From the NCBI GenBank assembly GCA_002306745.1, contig DBSW01000196.1:1-6775 (forward strand): DNA of 6,775 bases. The letters are read 5' to 3'. The notes under the pieces were generated by a model that was not told the origin of the DNA, made no database searches, and was given only the letters and a program-made list of their open reading frames with translations. Each line of letters starts with the position of its first letter. The first letter of the stretch is position 1. A program made the position numbers and the translations under genes. Shown here piece after piece: positions 5,686 to 6,775 of this stretch. This DNA is from Dehalococcoidia bacterium UBA1332 (GTDB taxonomy: Bacteria > Chloroflexota > Dehalococcoidia > Lucifugimonadales > Lucifugimonadaceae).

Positions 5686-6337
5686 CTTTTTAGAGTTAAT
5701 GGCAATTCTTTTAGTTGCCTATTTTGTTGGTGCAATCCCTTTTGGCGTAGCGATAGGACGTTTGTGGCGTGGTGTTGACGTTCGCAGTTATGGCAGCGGG
5801 GGATCGGGCGCCACAAACGTGAATCGAACCCTTGGCCCAAAAGCTGGAGCATTAGTGCTAATTGCTGATATTAGTAAAGGTGTTTTTGTTACAGGGCTCG
5901 CCCGCTATATTTTCGAGGTGGATGCATGGCTGCTGGCTACTTCTGCTACCGTAGCAGTGCTAGGTCATATGTTTCCTGTTTACATTCGTTTCAAGGGAGG
6001 CAAAGGAGTTTCTACCGGTCTTGGGGCATTGATGATAATTTCCCCAGTTTGTGCAGTATTAGCACTCAGCGGCGTGCTCGTTGCTTTAGTGACTAGATAT
6101 GTATCCCTAGGATCAATTATCGGCAGTGGCTTAGGTCTCGGGCTCCTAATAATTTCCAGCACATTTGGCATAGAAATACTAGGTTGGCATCATAAAATTG
6201 GTTATATGCTTTTCGCTATACCAGTTCCAATATTAATTATCTGGAGCCATCGAACGAATGTTGATCGCCTGACAAAAGGTGACGAATCCAAGCTGGAAAA
6301 CAAAGCGAAACCGCGCAGAGCTCACCGAAGCCAGTAA
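5678..6337 (+). CDS. plsY: Acyl-phosphate glycerol-3-phosphate acyltransferase PlsY
   Basis: PlsY is an inner-membrane enzyme that transfers the acyl group of acyl phosphate (made by PlsX) to sn-glycerol 3-phosphate, giving lysophosphatidic acid, the first committed step of phospholipid synthesis in most bacteria. The 219 residues hold several hydrophobic membrane spans, about 7-27, 56-75, 84-103, 118-139, 143-162 and 172-189. The three family motifs are present: SGGSGATN (40-47), FKGGKGVSTGLG (105-116) and HRTNVDRLTKGDESK (191-205). The tail after 200 is rich in Lys and Arg and should face the cytoplasm. The ATG lies inside the end of der (ATGAGTGA, 8-bp overlap), typical of translational coupling. 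The gpsA gene follows after 9 bp, which places the maker and the user of glycerol 3-phosphate side by side. Confidence 0.96.
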   Translation: MSDFLELMAILLVAYFVGAIPFGVAIGRLWRGVDVRSYGSGGSGATNVNRTLGPKAGALVLIADISKGVFVTGLARYIFEVDAWLLATSATVAVLGHMFPVYIRFKGGKGVSTGLGALMIISPVCAVLALSGVLVALVTRYVSLGSIIGSGLGLGLLIISSTFGIEILGWHHKIGYMLFAIPVPILIIWSHRTNVDRLTKGDESKLENKAKPRRAHRSQ

Positions 6338-6346
6338 ACTGGTTAT

Positions 6347-6775
6347 GTGACACACATTGGCATTGTGGGAACAGGGGTTTGGGCAACTACGCTTGGAATC
6401 CTTCTAGCCCGCACAGGAAACAAAACATGTCTCTGGTCTCGCGACAAGTCGCGTGCCTTAGAGCTCGAGTCGGCACGCGTAAATGATCGTGCGGTACCAG
6501 GGGTTGAATTCCCTAAGCTTATGAGGGTAAGCGGGGCGCTAGATGAATCTTTAGCATGTGCCGACTTAGTAATTGTAGCAGTGCCTTCGGTTACCGTAAG
6601 AGAAAATGCACGAGCAATAAATTCATCCATCAATTCAACTAGTAACATCGTTTGTGCGACAAAAGGTATTGAGATCGAATCCGGTAAACGGATGACACAG
6701 ATCCTTGCCGAAGAATTATCAGAAGTTAATCCAAACAGAATAGGAGCTTTATCGGGACCAAATCTTGCTCCCGAA
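6347..6775 (+). CDS. gpsA: Glycerol-3-phosphate dehydrogenase [NAD(P)+], 5' part
   Basis: GpsA reduces dihydroxyacetone phosphate to sn-glycerol 3-phosphate with NAD(P)H in the cytosol, supplying the substrate of PlsY. Only the first 143 codons are inside the window; the frame is open at the right edge. The N-terminal Rossmann fold begins at once with HIGIVGTGVWATTLGILLA (3-21), containing the GxGxW nucleotide-binding motif. Further family marks are LWSRD (29-33), DLVIVAVPS (73-81), CATKGIE (103-109) and LSGPNLAPE (135-143), which in full-length members leads into the catalytic domain. The GTG start at 6347 is chosen because the family motif begins two codons later and the only nearby ATG (6345) is followed directly by a stop in its own frame. 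There is no Shine-Dalgarno; TAAACT (6335-6340) lies where the -10 box of a leaderless transcript would be, but coupling to plsY 9 bp upstream explains translation as well. Confidence 0.95.
   Translation, partial: MTHIGIVGTGVWATTLGILLARTGNKTCLWSRDKSRALELESARVNDRAVPGVEFPKLMRVSGALDESLACADLVIVAVPSVTVRENARAINSSINSTSNIVCATKGIEIESGKRMTQILAEELSEVNPNRIGALSGPNLAPE

Noticed and set aside
6343..6648. 101-codon - strand frame opposite gpsA
   Set aside because: It is the antisense shadow of the gpsA 5' part, whose + strand translation carries clear family motifs.

Overview
The window looks like a stretch of bacterial chromosome with ordinary codon use. It carries seven protein-coding genes, all on the + strand, and gaps that are clearly more AT-rich than the genes. 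I see no mobile element, RNA gene, CRISPR array or phage signal. The gene set and the style of the carbamoyltransferase and thiolase/DUF35 proteins suggest a free-living, possibly marine bacterium; Chloroflexota (Dehalococcoidia/SAR202-like) is my best guess, but that is an impression from protein style, not a proven assignment.

Layout. Positions 1-313 are an AT-rich gap with no convincing gene. Then comes surE (314-1093), a nucleotidase with a good ribosome binding site. A three-gene block follows: a NIPSNAP-family protein (1147-1500), a thiolase-fold protein (1547-2710) and a DUF35 OB-fold protein (2713-3138, only 2 bp after the thiolase-like gene). A 233-bp regulatory-looking gap (3139-3371) contains two palindromes, a 10-bp direct repeat and a 9-bp-stem leader hairpin. 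It leads into argF (ornithine carbamoyltransferase, 3372-4277). After an 85-bp gap with two overlapping hairpins come der (4363-5685), plsY (5678-6337, overlapping der by 8 bp) and the 5' part of gpsA (GTG start at 6347, cut by the window end at 6775).

How they work together. GpsA makes sn-glycerol 3-phosphate and PlsY acylates it, so these two supply the first steps of phospholipid synthesis. They are packed behind the ribosome-assembly GTPase gene der in what looks like one translation-coupled operon. ArgF belongs to arginine synthesis and appears to have its own upstream control region. The thiolase-like and DUF35 proteins almost certainly form one complex acting on an acyl-CoA, as known thiolase/DUF35 pairs do.

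The most interesting part is this pair. The thiolase-fold protein has no cysteine at either classical catalytic position, and the DUF35 protein keeps only one of the usual four zinc-ligand cysteines. They resemble, by logic rather than by proof, the Ltp2-ChsH2(DUF35) type of CoA-ester aldolase, with a NIPSNAP protein as a possible third member. The other points worth checking are the substituted ornithine-binding motif in ArgF (HDLP in place of HCLP) and the structured leader upstream of argF.
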